Positions 9,789-21,970 are shown, counted from the stretch's first letter. The stretch: DNA of 64,000 nucleotides from Catonia carolina (GCA_035578175.1 JAQMRL010000001.1:435946045-436010044), one strand, 5' to 3'. Translations and numbers: made by a program. Notes: generated by a model not told the origin, from the letters alone.

Positions 9789-10830
9789 GGAGGGTAATTT
9801 CTTTCTTGAGTTCGCCAATAAATCCATCAATTTCTTTCAATTTCACATGAAGTAGGGAATTTTTATTCTGTCTTTAGTCCATTTCTATCATTGTATCCTA
9901 CAAATTTCATTCACCTCCTAATTCTATGCTCTAAAGTTTTTCAAATATAATTATGTATATTTCTGTTGTAGGTTTTAATCTTTCATTATTGGTTATTTTA
10001 GAGCTTTATATTTTTCTTACAATTTATCCTGACGTTTAAAGAAGGAGTTTACGTTCCTTAGAAATGTTGTTTATGTACCGTAAAAATACTAATTGGATTG
10101 CAGTTTTGCAATTTTTCGTTAATTTATTATGATTTAATACATTTAAATTTATATTCAAAAATTCTTATAAATTCCCATTAATTGAATAAAATTAAGCGAA
10201 GTATAATGGATACGTCATTTCAAACTAAATTAATTAATTAATCAATAGAGATTACGACCAATTAGGTATAATTGCGGTCGAATAATATTCATTATCATTG
10301 TTATCGGTTAGAAACGTCACGTGATAAATAAATGGAGTATCTTTAAAATACAATATAAAGATATAACAATAAGTCCAACTTTATGACGTCATAAAAGAGG
10401 CGGAAATAATACCCGTAACATCAAAGCATCTTATAGCCAGTAAAATAGACTATAAAGAAAATAAAAATAAATGCCCTTTCTACGACGGTTCTTTGATGTC
10501 AATCAGTATTAGGGAACATTTTGTTATTTGATGGACAATTAAAACAACTTATCAACACCAATAAATTTTTTATTTGTTTATATAAAAGGCCTACTTCTTT
10601 TTTAGAATCGTTATCTGATTCAGTTGATTAACTTACTTTATTCGAATCGTTGTTTCTTTTTATAGATTATCCGCTAAAGACTGGTTTAAACTTAAGAGGA
10701 TCTACTAAATAATTTCCTTCCTTCAATTTTTCTTCACACAGTCAAAAATGGGCGGAAAATGCAATATTTTTTTTGGTAATCCGTAGCCTACTTATCTCGC
10801 ATAATTCTGTAGCCTCTCGAAATAATACAT
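9789..10830. other. AT-rich spacer, nothing recognised
   Basis: No frames, shared repeats or RNA genes found in about 1 kb. Confidence 0.5.
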
Positions 10831-11465
10831 TTTAATCTTTGTAACCTATTTAACTGTAGTAGTTTAACTTAGTAATTTTATAGTCGTTATAAGTATTTTA
10901 ATGAATTAATTTTTTTGTTCTGTATACTCCTATGCGCATAACAGGAGAGTCAAATTATTTACTCTCAATCTGTTTGTTGTAGGGCTAAAATAAATAGTTC
11001 TATTTCTTATCACATGGTCAGCCAATTAAATGACTGAATCATTTAAGAACAGAAGAGGTAGAAGTGTAAAAGACACTAACCAGAGTTATCTCCTCTGAAA
11101 GTAATGAATTTCATTATACAGTCAGACCCTGTGGTGAATGAAGTGAAGGTGTCATTTGCAAAGTGGAAAATATGTGCTTTTAAGAGGGCCCGGCATGCTG
11201 ATAAGCATACTTTTCCATTCAGTGAGGAAGGCAAATTGTAAACCACCTCACTCCTCGTTTTACTTAGTAAAACCTCTAGAGGTTCAAACCAGCTTTTCGG
11301 GTGATGACCTAAACAACTCCTATGCGCGGACAGAACTCTTTGTGAAGAAGAGTTTTTGCTTATAAGTATTTTTAGTTTAAAATATTGTACAAAATATTGT
11401 ACATAGCTTAGAATTGTAATTTTAATGTAGCTATATTTTACTAAATAAAATAAATAAATAAAAAT
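10831..11465 (+). mobile_element. Repeat-W copy 1, split by SINE-Z
   Basis: Sequence at 10831-10937 and 11328-11465 is collinear with 22261-22465. Shared blocks are TTTGTAACCTATTTAACTGT and CTCCTATGCGCGGACAG, and both end in ACTAAATAAAATAAATAAAT. The A-rich repeated tail suggests a LINE 3' UTR or SINE, but the coding partner is not visible. Confidence 0.65.
10938..11315 (+). mobile_element. SINE-Z copy 4, full length with perfect TSD
   Basis: Flanked by ACTCCTATGCGC at 10926-10937 and 11316-11327, a perfect 12-base target duplication inside repeat-W. It begins ATAACAGGAGAGTCAAATTA and ends GACCTAAACAA. At 378 bp it defines the family limits. The 3' end can fold through CCAG..TTTTC..GGTG. No tRNA-like head is evident, so its promoter ancestry is unknown. 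Confidence 0.85.
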
Positions 11466-11854
11466 AAACACTTTGTAGAATAATAGTACTATTATATCGC
11501 AACCTACGAATACCATTCAGAGTAAAAAACTAGCAAAATGCGGTTCTGTTCTTTGGACAATAGAAAAGAAAATGAGATAGGACACCCAAATTAAATTTTA
11601 AAGAACAATGGCTGTACCACTCATAACATACAGGAATAATCTCGTATCCAGTCTCCTGAAATGAGATTTTTGCGGGGAGTCAAAGGTTTATCTTAATTAT
11701 TAAATTTATGCACGAGATGGGAAATTAACGTATTTATTTGTTATTTCCTTGCACAAGGATAGGTCAATTTATTGCCAAGTTTTCAAGCACCAGATCTTTC
11801 AGAATCAAAATATCAGGAATAAAAATCAGATTTTAAAATGTAATAATTTCTTTC
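11466..11854. other. AT-rich spacer, nothing recognised
   Basis: No supported feature. Confidence 0.45.
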
Positions 11855-12283
11855 GTGTATTACTTACTGATGAAAACGATTAAAAAAATAAGACAAAAAT
11901 TTTACGGACACCTGTATAGAATGGATAACAATTGGTTGACAAAGAAAATGTTTAAGACGCTAAATTATAGACCTAAGAAGTTGAATAAATTATTTAAAGT
12001 AGTTAGAAAACTGAATAAACTAAAAGAACTGGAATAAACCGAAATAATAATTGACTGTACCAAATTCAGACAACTAAATAAGGATTTTAAGGGCTTCCAT
12101 AAAGAGCAAAACAGAACACCGGGTTAACAGAAGAAAAGAGAAAAGCGTACAGTGAGCAAATGCTGAGAATGTGGGCTGCAAAAAAACTTCTAGAAACGTC
12201 TAACGTCACTTTACGTGGTCTAAAATTGGTTCTGTACGAGAAAAACTACCTACTGATGGTAAAGAGAAATTACGTATTAAGCT
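11855..12283 (+). pseudogene. LINE-E 3' end with conserved C-terminal motif
   Basis: 11870-12037 encodes KKIRQKFYGHLYRMDNNWLT, the (F)YGHLYRM block of LINE polymerases. After frame breaks, 12121-12195 encodes GLTEEKRKAYSEQMLRMWAA. That end is shared with three other LINE-E fragments (26570-26930, 29663-29942, 39056-39230). A UTR with ACTTTACGTGGTC follows. It is 5' truncated and frameshifted near 12120. A Jockey-a 3' end has inserted just downstream. Confidence 0.65.
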
Positions 12284-12294
12284 TCATACGGTTT

Positions 12295-12539
12295 TTTTTT
12301 TATTTTTGTCTTGAATTTTCATTACGGTACTATACATTGAGCTGCACAATTTCCATGTATGATATTTAAATGGTGGTGGAGAGTTTTGCTTTAAGGAGAA
12401 GAGATACCCAGTGGTACATTCTCCAATTATAACTACGGGTAGTCTATTATCCATTATTTAGACCAAGAGGTCTCTAATCCAGTTTCGCTTTAGATGTTGC
12501 ACAGGTGGGAAGTTCCTTGTAGCTAGATCACGGTTTAGA
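12295..12539 (-). mobile_element. Jockey-a 3' end, heavily truncated
   Basis: The minus-strand copy carries the 3' UTR block shared with 39971-40927 (CGGTACTATACATTGAGCTG on the plus strand) and poly-A (T-run at 12291-12300). TCATACGGTTT is duplicated at 12284-12294 and 12540-12550, an 11-base target duplication. Only the last few codons of the polymerase frame remain. Confidence 0.8.
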
Positions 12540-12550
12540 TCATACGGTTT

Positions 12551-13690
12551 GATTTTCCATATAATTTAATATTTTGATGAAGCAGATTGTATAGTTTGGA
12601 CACCAGGTAACCAAAATTTCTTTCAAATACAATTTTTGTAACTGTGCAAAGGAATAAAATGAATAATTCTTGTAATTTAGTTGCTAACATACGCCAAGTA
12701 AATTGGCCATTTTTGTTTTTATACATTTTGTGACTGTCTTTTAAAAATTCTTATAGGTACTATCATTTAAACCTTCCTTGCAACAAGTAAAATTTCAGCG
12801 GAAATTATTGGTCGTTGCATTTAATGACTTATATACTTATAATGACGTATAACATTGCAATAAAAAAATAATGTGCCAGTGGCATGATAAGTTCATTTTC
12901 AAGATATTCAGTGAAAAGTTTTCAGGATCTACCTTAGTTTGCATAACGTATAAGTTATATGTAGTTTTTTTACAGTGTATTAGAACAAAGTTATAAGCTT
13001 TGTCGTTGCTATCTTTATTAAAAAGAAATTGTAATAATTGTATTGAGTAAGTTAAATTAATTTGCATTAATTTTTGTAGAATACGGAAACGATCTGTAAT
13101 GTTTCTTCTTTCTTACTTTATGGTTACAAAATTATAAAACTGAACGGTAACAGCTACTAATAATTATGCTAATGATAGTTTAAATGCATAATAAACTGTG
13201 TAAAAATTTGTCTTATTATTTCTAGTTTTCTCTCATTTATTTACTTTTATTATTTCTTTAATTTCACAAACCTTATTATTCTTTGTTTCTATTTTGAATG
13301 GCAAATTCTGTTACATGAAATGGTTTTAACTGATGAAATGTAAATCGGTAGCTCCGTTAATGCGATTGCATCTACTTTAGACTTTTGTTAAGAGATTGAA
13401 CAACGTATTCAAATAAAAGATTTTACTAAATTAACTATTTCAAAGAAAATAACAGAGAAATAATTTTCCAATTGCTGGATTTCTAGATTTCTAAATTTGA
13501 TTGAAATAAATGTAAAGGGTTTTTGCACACAAGCTATTTGTGCAGTAAAACTATTATTTTACTGAAATAATGAAATGATTTTAAGGGAATTTTAAACTTC
13601 TTTATTATAATTTTCTTTATTGTATAAAGATAAATTTACGGTCAACCACACAAAAGTTCTTGCTATCTTCCAGGTGTTTATTAACTAAAT
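12551..13690. other. AT-rich spacer, nothing recognised
   Basis: Short minus-strand frames at 12535-12726 and 12837-13067 have no recognisable motifs. Confidence 0.45.
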
Positions 13691-13696
13691 ACTGAT

Positions 13697-13773
13697 GCTT
13701 CTTCTTCTTCTTTTCCTTTTTCTTCTTCTTCGTCATTTTGTTCTATTTCATCTTCTTTTTCTTCTTTTATAAA
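13697..13773. repeat. CTT-rich microsatellite
   Basis: Interrupted (CTT)n tract directly beside SINE-V copy 2. It may be a relic of a GAA-tailed LINE, but no UTR is recognisable. Confidence 0.6.
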
Positions 13774-14100
13774 TTTTTTTTTTATTCCTAATTTGTGTAC
13801 GTTGCAATCTGTTCAATTTAGAACAGTAAGCAACCCCATGACCCAATCAGATGAGGATGATGTGTATGAAGTGTAAATGAGGTGTATTCTTGTACAGACC
13901 TAGGCCGACCATTCCTGAGAGAGTATGGTTAATTGAACCCCAACCATCAAAGTACACCGGTAACCACTGTCTAGTATTCAAATCCGTATAAAAGTAACTA
14001 TCTTAACTAGGATTTGAACCAGGAACCTTCGTCTCCAAAAATCAGCTGTTAAACAGCTGATTTTGGCGACGACTTTACCTCTAGACCAACCCGGTGGGTT
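13774..14100 (-). mobile_element. SINE-V copy 2 (tRNA-headed), full length
   Basis: On the minus strand it opens ACCCACCGGGTTGGTCTAGA, with an A-box-like segment and a B-box-like GGTTCAAATCC (plus strand 14010-14020). It has the same body and 3' block as copy 1 and an A-rich tail at 13774-13785. I found no clear target duplication. Confidence 0.8.
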
Positions 14101-15338
14101 GATAATTATGCAAAATAAATTATTTTATTTTGCATATTTGGCCTCCGGGCCAGTCCAGTCAGTCAGCTGGTAGAAAGTCGCTATTATTTGTTAAGTAACA
14201 CCGGTTGGGCAAGTGACTTAGTATGGTGACCAGTTGACAGCCATCCATGAACAAACTCTACTGGGGGTTCTGTTCAAACTCATGCCTAATCCACGTCAAA
14301 AAAAAACAGCAAAAAGTAGCGATAAAATTGGGTAGTTGTTAACAATGTACAGTTCCCTGTAACAAATAAAAGCTGAAAAAATTTTTTTTGCATAATTATT
14401 TTATTTATAAAGGATGAAAGAAAAATAGAAGTACAAAAATGGGAGGTAATGGATATGGAAGGGTTTTTTTAACGGATTGGGGTGAGGAAGTGAGGTGGAA
14501 AAATGGGTGATAGTGAGTAAAATGAAGAAGGAAAAGAAAACCAAATTGTTTAATCTTTTTAAATCTTTCACTTTTTAAAGAAACAATTTCATATATTAAA
14601 ATAGGAATGTGTTTTCAAGTCATATTACCTGTTTTACATTGTAGGTTTATTTTTCACAGAGTTTGTCTGCATTTAAAACAATGTAAAAATAATTTTGTTT
14701 TATAAATTAGGGTATATGTATTTTGTGCTCTCCTCTATAATTTCTCTCCAAGTTTTATTTTTAATATTCGTGTAAGAATTCATTCAAAACGACGGTCTTT
14801 TGTGTATAATTCTCATTTTAATTCTTTTTTTACTTATTTCTTATGTGGTTATAATGCATTATATGAACATTTTTTCACGTATGCAATACATGGTTTATAT
14901 TCCTTGTATTCTTTTCATTTTATTTTCCTTTGTATAATATTTAGGTTCTTTTGAAAACTTTTTTTCAGTAAATGTTTAACAATATTTACAAACTGAAAAC
15001 CATTTCACATATTGTAATAGTCTTAATAAATTAGTTTCTCAATGCTGGTTGCTGAGACTGTGTTTGTTTTTCATGAATATAATTTTTATATTATGAATTT
15101 AAGTTTAAGTTTTCAGTTGTCTTTTTGCAGCTTCGTGTAATTCGGGAGAAATTAGGGTGCATATCGTGGGTGTTTCATAGGAAACGTAACTCGGAGAGTT
15201 AGTAACGAGTCACAAGAATTTACTTAAGTAACTCAATCTTCTTGAAATACTGTTGACGTGGATTTAAAATACAAATACTTGAGATTCAAAAAAGAGCATA
15301 AAAACTTTACTTATAGACTAAATAAACATACAGATACA
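14101..15338. other. Spacer with one unclassified GC-richer insert
   Basis: 14140-14390 is more GC-rich (GGCCTCCGGGCCAGTCCAGT start) and ends with AATAAAAGCTG and a homopolymer run. It is bracketed by TTTTGCATA-like sequences, so it may be a retroposed fragment of unknown origin. The rest is AT-rich and unassigned. Confidence 0.35.
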
Positions 15339-15340
15339 TA

Positions 15341-16259
15341 CGAGGTGTGGCTATTAAGTAACGAGACTGACGTTGTAAAAAATTTTTATTTTATCCTTAA
15401 TCACTTATTGTCACCTTCAATATACACTCTTTCTCTATCCTTACAACGCTCCATGCGAATTTTCCATTGCTGGAAACAGTGCTGAAAGTCATCTTCTATC
15501 AACTCCTTCAGGACACGTGCCGCTTACTCTTTTACAGCTTCCACAGACTCAAATCTTGTCCCTTTCAATGCAGATTTCACCTTAGGGAATAGGTAGAACT
15601 CACACGGTGCAAGATCTGGTGAATAAGGTGGATGTTTTAACACTGAGATGCTGTACTTGGCTAGGAATCACATGAAAGACAACGCGGAATGAGCTGGCGC
15701 ATTGTCTTGGTGGGTCCTTCCACATTTCGGGGCGTTTTATTCTTACTCTTTCACGTAGTTTAGAAAGTACCTCAAGTTAGTAATATTGATTAATTGTTTG
15801 ATCTTCAGGAACCCAGTGAAGGTACACAAACCCACAGATATAAAAAAAACAATCATCTTTGTTTTAAATTTTGACCTGCTCATTCAAGCTTTTTTGGCTC
15901 TCGGTAAAGTTCGGCTCTTCCAGTGCATGGATTGGCGCTTCTTTCCGGATAATAAGTAAAAAACCACGTTTCATCACATGTTAGAAGATAATAATCTTCT
16001 ACCTGTTCTCTAAGGTGAAATCTGCATTAAAGGGTACAAGATTTGAGTCTATGGAAGCTGTAAAAAAGAAAGCGGCACGTGGGTTGAAGGAGCTGACAGA
16101 AGACGACTTCCAGTACTGTTTCCAACAACGGAAAATTCGCATGGAGCGTTGTAGGGATAGAGAAGGAGTGTATATTGAAAATGACAAAAAGTGATTATGT
16201 ATGAAATAAAAATAAAAATTTTTACAACGTTTGTCTCGTTTTTTAATAGCCACACCTTT
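15341..16259. mobile_element. FB-A: foldback mariner with two 3' ends
   Basis: TA flanks at 15339-15340 and 16260-16261. It starts CGAGGTGTGGCTATTAAGTA and ends with the inverse (TTAATAGCCACACCTTT). The left arm 15341-15598 and right arm 15997-16259 are inverted copies of the mariner 3' end (TIR plus last 65 or so codons), with visible divergence. Between them, on the minus strand, lies transposase sequence up to the first catalytic block. The junction at 15982-16001 is identical in form to FB-B (29006-29025). Confidence 0.85.
15400..15985 (-). pseudogene. Mariner transposase remnant in FB-A
   Basis: Minus-strand pieces include HQDNAPAHS near 15700 (second catalytic Asp block), VLKHPPYSP near 15625, and a CDETWF-like block near 15970. 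Stops and shifts interrupt every frame. The N-terminal DNA-binding domain is absent because the element ends at the junction next to the first catalytic Asp. Confidence 0.75.
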
Positions 16260-16442
16260 TATAATAACACATAGACATAAATATTTTGGATTAAACCGAA
16301 AAAGTTTACACAGAATCAACAACATTTAAGCAATACTCTTGGTTATCCGTACCGAGAGCAAAATTTTCATTTCTAAACTCTTAATAGTATATAAAAGTGT
16401 TTTTATTTTGTCTAAATCTACAGTATCCACTTATTGAGTGTA

Positions 16443-16539
16443 TCCAGTAACTCCAGTACCTACCCTAATCCAGTACCTACCCAATTAACTATCCAGTACC
16501 TACCTTACTACTTACCTTAATTAGTACCTACCTTAATTG
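16443..16539. repeat. Minisatellite, CCAGTACCTACC units
   Basis: Four to five imperfect units of about 16-30 bases built on CCAGTACCTACCYTAAT. This is local and not seen elsewhere in the window. Confidence 0.75.
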
Positions 16540-16639
16540 GTTAGCGTTTTCAATAAATTAACGTCTTTAGAGCTCTATGAGCTGCATCTTGAAATTAATC
16601 TGCTAAACTATATTAAAGTTTTAAAATATTAAACTAAAA

Positions 16640-16815
16640 CTTTTATTTTATACATTTTTTCTACAATACTCATTTTAGCGTTAATTAGTGAGTTTCTGTA
16701 TTTTTCTCATCAAAATTGGTAAAAAATGGGATTTATTTAGATTATGACTTTAGGATGCATCTTACGACAAAAGTGTCACAATAAAAGTTATTAAAAAACC
16801 TACAAATTTTTTTAT
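16640..16815 (+). mobile_element. Repeat-Q fragment
   Basis: Contains the internal blocks AGCGTTAATTAGTGAGTTTC and ATCTTACGACAAAAGTGT found in the longer copies (compare 25390-25500 and 37745-37860). Confidence 0.55.
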
Positions 16816-19497
16816 CTATTTATTTATTTACAACAATATAAAGGCTAACAGAACTTATCCATATTAACAAATTACATGTTTACAAAAAAATCTTTGCTTA
16901 TAACTATTTTATTTAAGCATAATAATATACATGCTAATATACTTTTTCTCTCGTTTTCTCATAAAAGTAAAATAATGTTTCAATAAAATTACTTACTATA
17001 ATAACAATTATTAAGAAAAATAGTTTAGCAAAACTTTATCAGAAATAATATTATTTATGAATTAAAAAAGGAACAAGAAAAATAAACAGTAGAAGAAAGA
17101 AAAATATGTGAGTATGCTCTGTGAATTTATGATATTTATCGGTTTGTGAGCGTCTGATAACATTTTGAAGAGAATTGTTCGTAATTATCAAAAATAGTAC
17201 CTAAATTTATTGAAAAAGGATAATGTCCGTATTAAGAAAGTATTACTGTATTGCACAGTGTTTACTTTAGGCAAATAAAACAGATTAAACGTCCTGGATC
17301 TGACAAAAGGTACATAAAAAATGTTTTTAAAATTTTTTATTTCAAGCATGTTTTTTCTACAGAGGCTAGATACAGCACGAGAATGATTGACCTCATATCA
17401 CAAATACTCTTGCTAGTAAAGCACTTGGATTGGGTAGGAAGTAGCTAAATATAACTGTGGGCCTATTTACGGGGCACTGTTACATTAGAAAACATCTATA
17501 ACACATAAAAATCTTCGAATGTTCCTGTAGAGTAAAAAATCTTCCTCCAGTATTATTTACGAATGTGAAGCATCAACTGACAAGAGGTATTCATATCTAG
17601 ACAAGAAAACCTGAAGAAAAATATATATCTCAAAGATTAGGTAAGAATTTTTTTAAAACTTATTTAAGGTTAAGTTTTGTTTGCTAAGTGAACGAGGAAA
17701 TATGGAATAAAAACTACAATTCGCGCTCTAAAGCTCCAGTGGCTCCAGTGGAACTGAAACATCCGCTTCTTTCCACCCATACGATCAATCAAACAAGAAT
17801 ATTGCCGTAATTTTAATTTAATTAAAGAAGAATTTTCAAATTTAGGTAAAAGCAGAAAAAAATTGGTCAATAATTCTAAATCTAAAACAGACGAATCCCG
17901 ATAGATTTGTTGATTTAGGTTATTAGTAAATTCTTGATTATAATTCCAAAAGGCAATTCATCATGTACGTTCATGAACTGTTCAGGAGACTCGTGCATAC
18001 GAAAGCGGTTGAACTAGTTTAAAAATGTAAAAAGTGAACTTGAAAAAGGTGTAAAAGCACAGGTTTTTCTTGTGACTGTGGTAGATGATTAGTAGTTGTA
18101 ATTCAGACTGATTTTTTAATCTGTTAATACTCAAATTTGCTAAAATTAATTTTAAATGTATAAATCGAAGGTGGAATAGGGATCTTCTCCGACCACCATA
18201 AAAATAACAAAAGAATTTTCAATGTAACTTGTCATGCCTGTTTCATTTCATAAAAAAGAAATTCATCTTATAAAAAAAAACATTTATCATAGTTTATAAA
18301 TCATTATCATTAAAAATTGGCGCCACATTCTTTGAAACATTTCGCGCCGAAATCGGTCACTGGATCGATTCACATTCCCGCCATTCCTCATTCATTCCAT
18401 CTCATTTACTAGTTGTGCTTTAAAAATTGTACAGTTGTAAATAAAAATTAAATTGAAGCCAAAAAAAATGTGTAAATGAAAAATTTCTATATTATATTTA
18501 TATCACCAATACAAAATTAAAAATTCACAAATATTAAACTTTAAGCCAATGGCCGAAGTCTATGAATAGCGTAGGCTAAATTTAGTGAGGGTACTCGATT
18601 TAGAAAATACAAAAATATTGAAAGTATTTTGGGTGTTTGTTTTTATAAAACGATTTGACATTGATTGTATAACTACAGATATTTTTAGGCCTATAAATTC
18701 AAATAAATGGGTAAGAGGCAGAAAAAACCATCTAAGCAGTGTTTTTATTGAAATTTGGGAATGAAAATTTTACTTTTTTAATTTTATTTTATATTAATTT
18801 TTTTCAATACTGGTTCGTATTTTTGCTAATGAATCTTTTGTCATGGATGTTATTATTGTTTTGGAAGAGGGTTTAAATTTTGGTTTGATAGAACTAAAAT
18901 TAAATTAAAATTTTTATTGAAGGATTTTTATTGTTGACATGATTTTGTTTTTGTTTAGTTTATTCAAGTCTCATCAACAGTTTGGTTATTCGCTAATAAT
19001 ATGTGGTGGGGAATACATCGAGAACAGTGGGTTTTGACTTGTAAAATAAAAACGATTTTTAATTGATTAAATTTTTGTGATTATTTTTAGGTTTAAATTA
19101 AATTTTATTTATTATTTTTTCGTATAGGGCCAATTTTATACGAAATGAGGTGACTTTAGACGTTTCTGGAAGCTCATTTTGCAGCTTACATTCTCAGATT
19201 TGTTCATTGTAGACTAAATAAATTTTATTACATAAATGCAAATAATATGAATACGAAAAAGTTTTAAGGTTGAGAAACAAATAAAAGTTTATATTTTCTA
19301 TTTAAATACATTTTATTTATTTTAGTGATAAATGTAGTAATGTAAACTGAATCCAGCTTCTTCTAAAACACATGCTTAGATGGAGAGGGAATTCGGTTGT
19401 GTAGTAAATCGAAATTTTCAATGTTTCCACCAAAGTAGAAACCCCAAAAAATCTATTTTTTAATTTTAAAAAATTATCTTTTAAAAAAAGGGATGTC
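16816..19497. other. Long AT-rich spacer, nothing recognised
   Basis: About 2.7 kb with no convincing gene or shared repeat. Short frames at 17251-17448 and 17670-17870 lack any motif. A modestly GC-richer patch at 18310-18420 is unexplained. Confidence 0.4.
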
Positions 19498-19648
19498 TGT
19501 AGACCTAGGAGAAGATGGAGATACATGATATAGTTTGTAAGTTCGGAAAAGTCTGCGGCCTAATCCTTGGTTGGAAAAAGAAGAAGAAGAAGAAGAAGAA
19601 GAAGAAGAAGAAGAAGAAGAAGAAGAAGAAGAAGAAGAAGAAGAAGAG
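19498..19648 (+). mobile_element. LINE-G 3' end with GAA tail
   Basis: Same UTR as 7578-7640 in the other orientation (TTGTAAGTTCGGAAAAGTCT, CCTAATCCTTGGTTGG), followed by an uninterrupted GAA/AAG array at about 19577-19648. Only a trace of coding sequence (GDT..) remains. Confidence 0.75.
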
Positions 19649-20460
19649 GTTCTTAGAAAATCTAATAAGCCGCCCAGATTTAAAGTAGGCTATTTTAACA
19701 CTTTTTGTCAAATCAGCACGGTGTAACCATCCTGTCACCGTAGTAAGTAAAACGTGACCGGTTATAATTATCAGAAATAAGAATGGTTTAAAACCCCTTA
19801 AAAATTTAAATATTTAGAGTAGTTTCTTTTAAAAAATTCTTCCTGAATTTTCAAAATCTTGAACATATTTCTGTAACAATCGATTCGTGGAATTTTGAAC
19901 TTTGCAACGTCACCGCTACTTTTGTTATGTTTTTTTGGTTAATTATTTTCTTTACAAAATCTTTCCATGGTTTTTATTAACTTTCATTTTTGGATTTTTT
20001 TACAGAAATATTTTTCACTACAACCATGAGTTTACGTTGGACAAAACTGTATTGGACGGCTAACATAATCTAATTTTAAATACATTGAACTACTAGTACA
20101 TTTTGTGTTTTAAATGTTGTTACATTTGTGATTATTATTCGTTGAAAATTTAATGTCGAAATTTGAAAACGTCTGATAAGAACCGTTGTTTGTTTTTTAA
20201 TTACATACAGAATACGAAATATATTTGAAATGTTGTAACCTATTCATAAAGAATAAAAGTTTCTATAATTAAATGTCTATGTTAAATTTTTACAGAAAAA
20301 GAATTAAAAGGATGAAATTTAAATGAAATGAAATATGATGTAAAAAAGTTAGTATTAATAAAAATTTAATTACCGAGGCATAACGAAATGTTTAACTAAG
20401 GGTGAAAAAATTATCATTTTATTATAAAATTGAATAAGGAAAATTGAACAGAATATTTCC
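19649..20460. other. AT-rich spacer, nothing recognised
   Basis: No supported feature. Confidence 0.45.
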
Positions 20461-20700
20461 TTTGAGGCAATCTAGTCAAACGGTAGACCTACTTGTCAAA
20501 CGGCGCAAATGTTCGAAAGTGAATTCTAGAAGTAAGAAGTGATGGAGAACGAAGAGGCGGGAGATGGTGGTAATGGGAAGAGAAAGCAGAAGAAGGAGTG
20601 TGTACTAAGCTCTTTTGTGTGGATCCGGTGAGCCGCAGACTTCTCACTCCAAAGCAAAAGTCCTCCAGCTTGCCCATTGAAATTTCTTTATAAAAAGTCC
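20461..20700. other. GC-richer unique island 1
   Basis: Markedly richer in G and C than its surroundings and not repeated in the window. A 62-codon minus-strand frame (20489-20677) begins MGKLEDFCFGVRSLRLTGST and resembles no family I know. It could be an exon, a promoter region or an old element. Confidence 0.35.
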
Positions 20701-21410
20701 TTCCTGCGAATTAGCCACATTTCTCACGCAAAATGTAGCTTTGTTTGCCTTACTGGTTCGTAATTCATATTCTGTAGAATCTAAGCAACATTTACATCTA
20801 ACGAATAATTAACACTAACTTTTTATGTCATGAAAGGTTATTTTGTTGTAGGCCTACTGTGCAACCACTATTTTCTTACAAAATAAATATTCATTAGAAA
20901 TAACTTTTAAGTAACCTCTTTAAATAAATTTAAAATGTTTTATTAATTCAGCCCACGAAATAACTCATAAAACGCAAATATTATACTCTGCCTAAGAAAC
21001 GCTGACTATAAAATTAAAATTAGAAACACCATTCAGACTTTGAGATTCTGCAAAGGATCCGCTGAAAAGTACTTAAATCAATCAATCTTCACCTTGGTAC
21101 ATAACACACAACATATTACAAACATTTTTAAGTATTTAAGTATTTTTTACAAATTATACAGGAAGTTAATACATTAAGCACACAATCCAAAAGAAGACTT
21201 AAATCACCTACAAATCACAGTGCGATTAAAACAATGTAATATTAAATGTCCATTTTTAACATTTAAGTCCTTCATTGGAAGGTGTTTTCAATCGAGACAA
21301 ATATATTAACAAAATACAGCTTCTCATTATTTTCTGTTAGACTAGATTATAGATTTTGCTGTAACAAAAGAAACTTTTCCAAGTCTTAAAGTAACTGTTT
21401 TTTTAATTAT
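20701..21410. other. AT-rich spacer, nothing recognised
   Basis: No supported feature. Confidence 0.45.
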
Positions 21411-21970
21411 TTATTTAAGGTCGCATCGACTACGAGGTCATGAGCGACCACGTTACATATAAATACATGATACGTTATATAAATACGTAGAGAAAAATTA
21501 GTAAAGTTCAATTAAAACAGAGAAATAAAAACTAAAAAATAGAATGACACAATGAAAAATAACGAATGCGATTTTACAATTATATCAAATCTGACATTTT
21601 GTTAAATTTTACAAAATTTATTGTGTTTTGAACCGCTACTTTGTCTACTAAATTAAGTGCTAAAATGTTGTTAATTTTGAATACTGTTCGTGTGAATTGT
21701 GTAGTTTGGCAGTCTGTGATGATGTGTTTGATTGTAAGTGGCGTCTTGCAATGTGTACAAATTTGTGGTTCTTCTTTTTTCAGTAAGTGTTTGTGCGTAA
21801 GCGTAGAGTGTCCAATACGTAGTCGTGTAAGTAGAACTTGATGCCTTCGAAGCTCCAAGTGAGGCTGAGGGTTTTCAAAAATGTGTTTTCTGATGTGGTG
21901 AAGTTTCGTTAGAGGATGTCGAGACCAGATTTGGTTCCAGTGTTGTTTAATTTGGAATAACTGTTTTTGT
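21411..21970 (-). pseudogene. LINE-RH 3' end: RNase H and CCHC-like C-terminus
   Basis: The minus strand encodes LLTRLRIGHSTLTHKHLL, then CTHCKTPLTIKHIITDC, ending at the stop near 21580. This is the RNase H tail and Cys/His block typical of I/R1/LOA-type LINEs. Open sequence extends upstream to about 21900 (WNQIWSRHPLTKLHH). The 3' tail around 21411-21480 reads GTCGCTCATGACC..GTCGATGCGACCTTAAATAA on the minus strand, and the same tail ends SINE-1 and SINE-2. It is truncated, with no polymerase left. Confidence 0.75.

Noticed and set aside
19505..19738. Minus-strand frame with a poly-Phe run
   Set aside because: It crosses the GAA tail of LINE-G; no protein signature.
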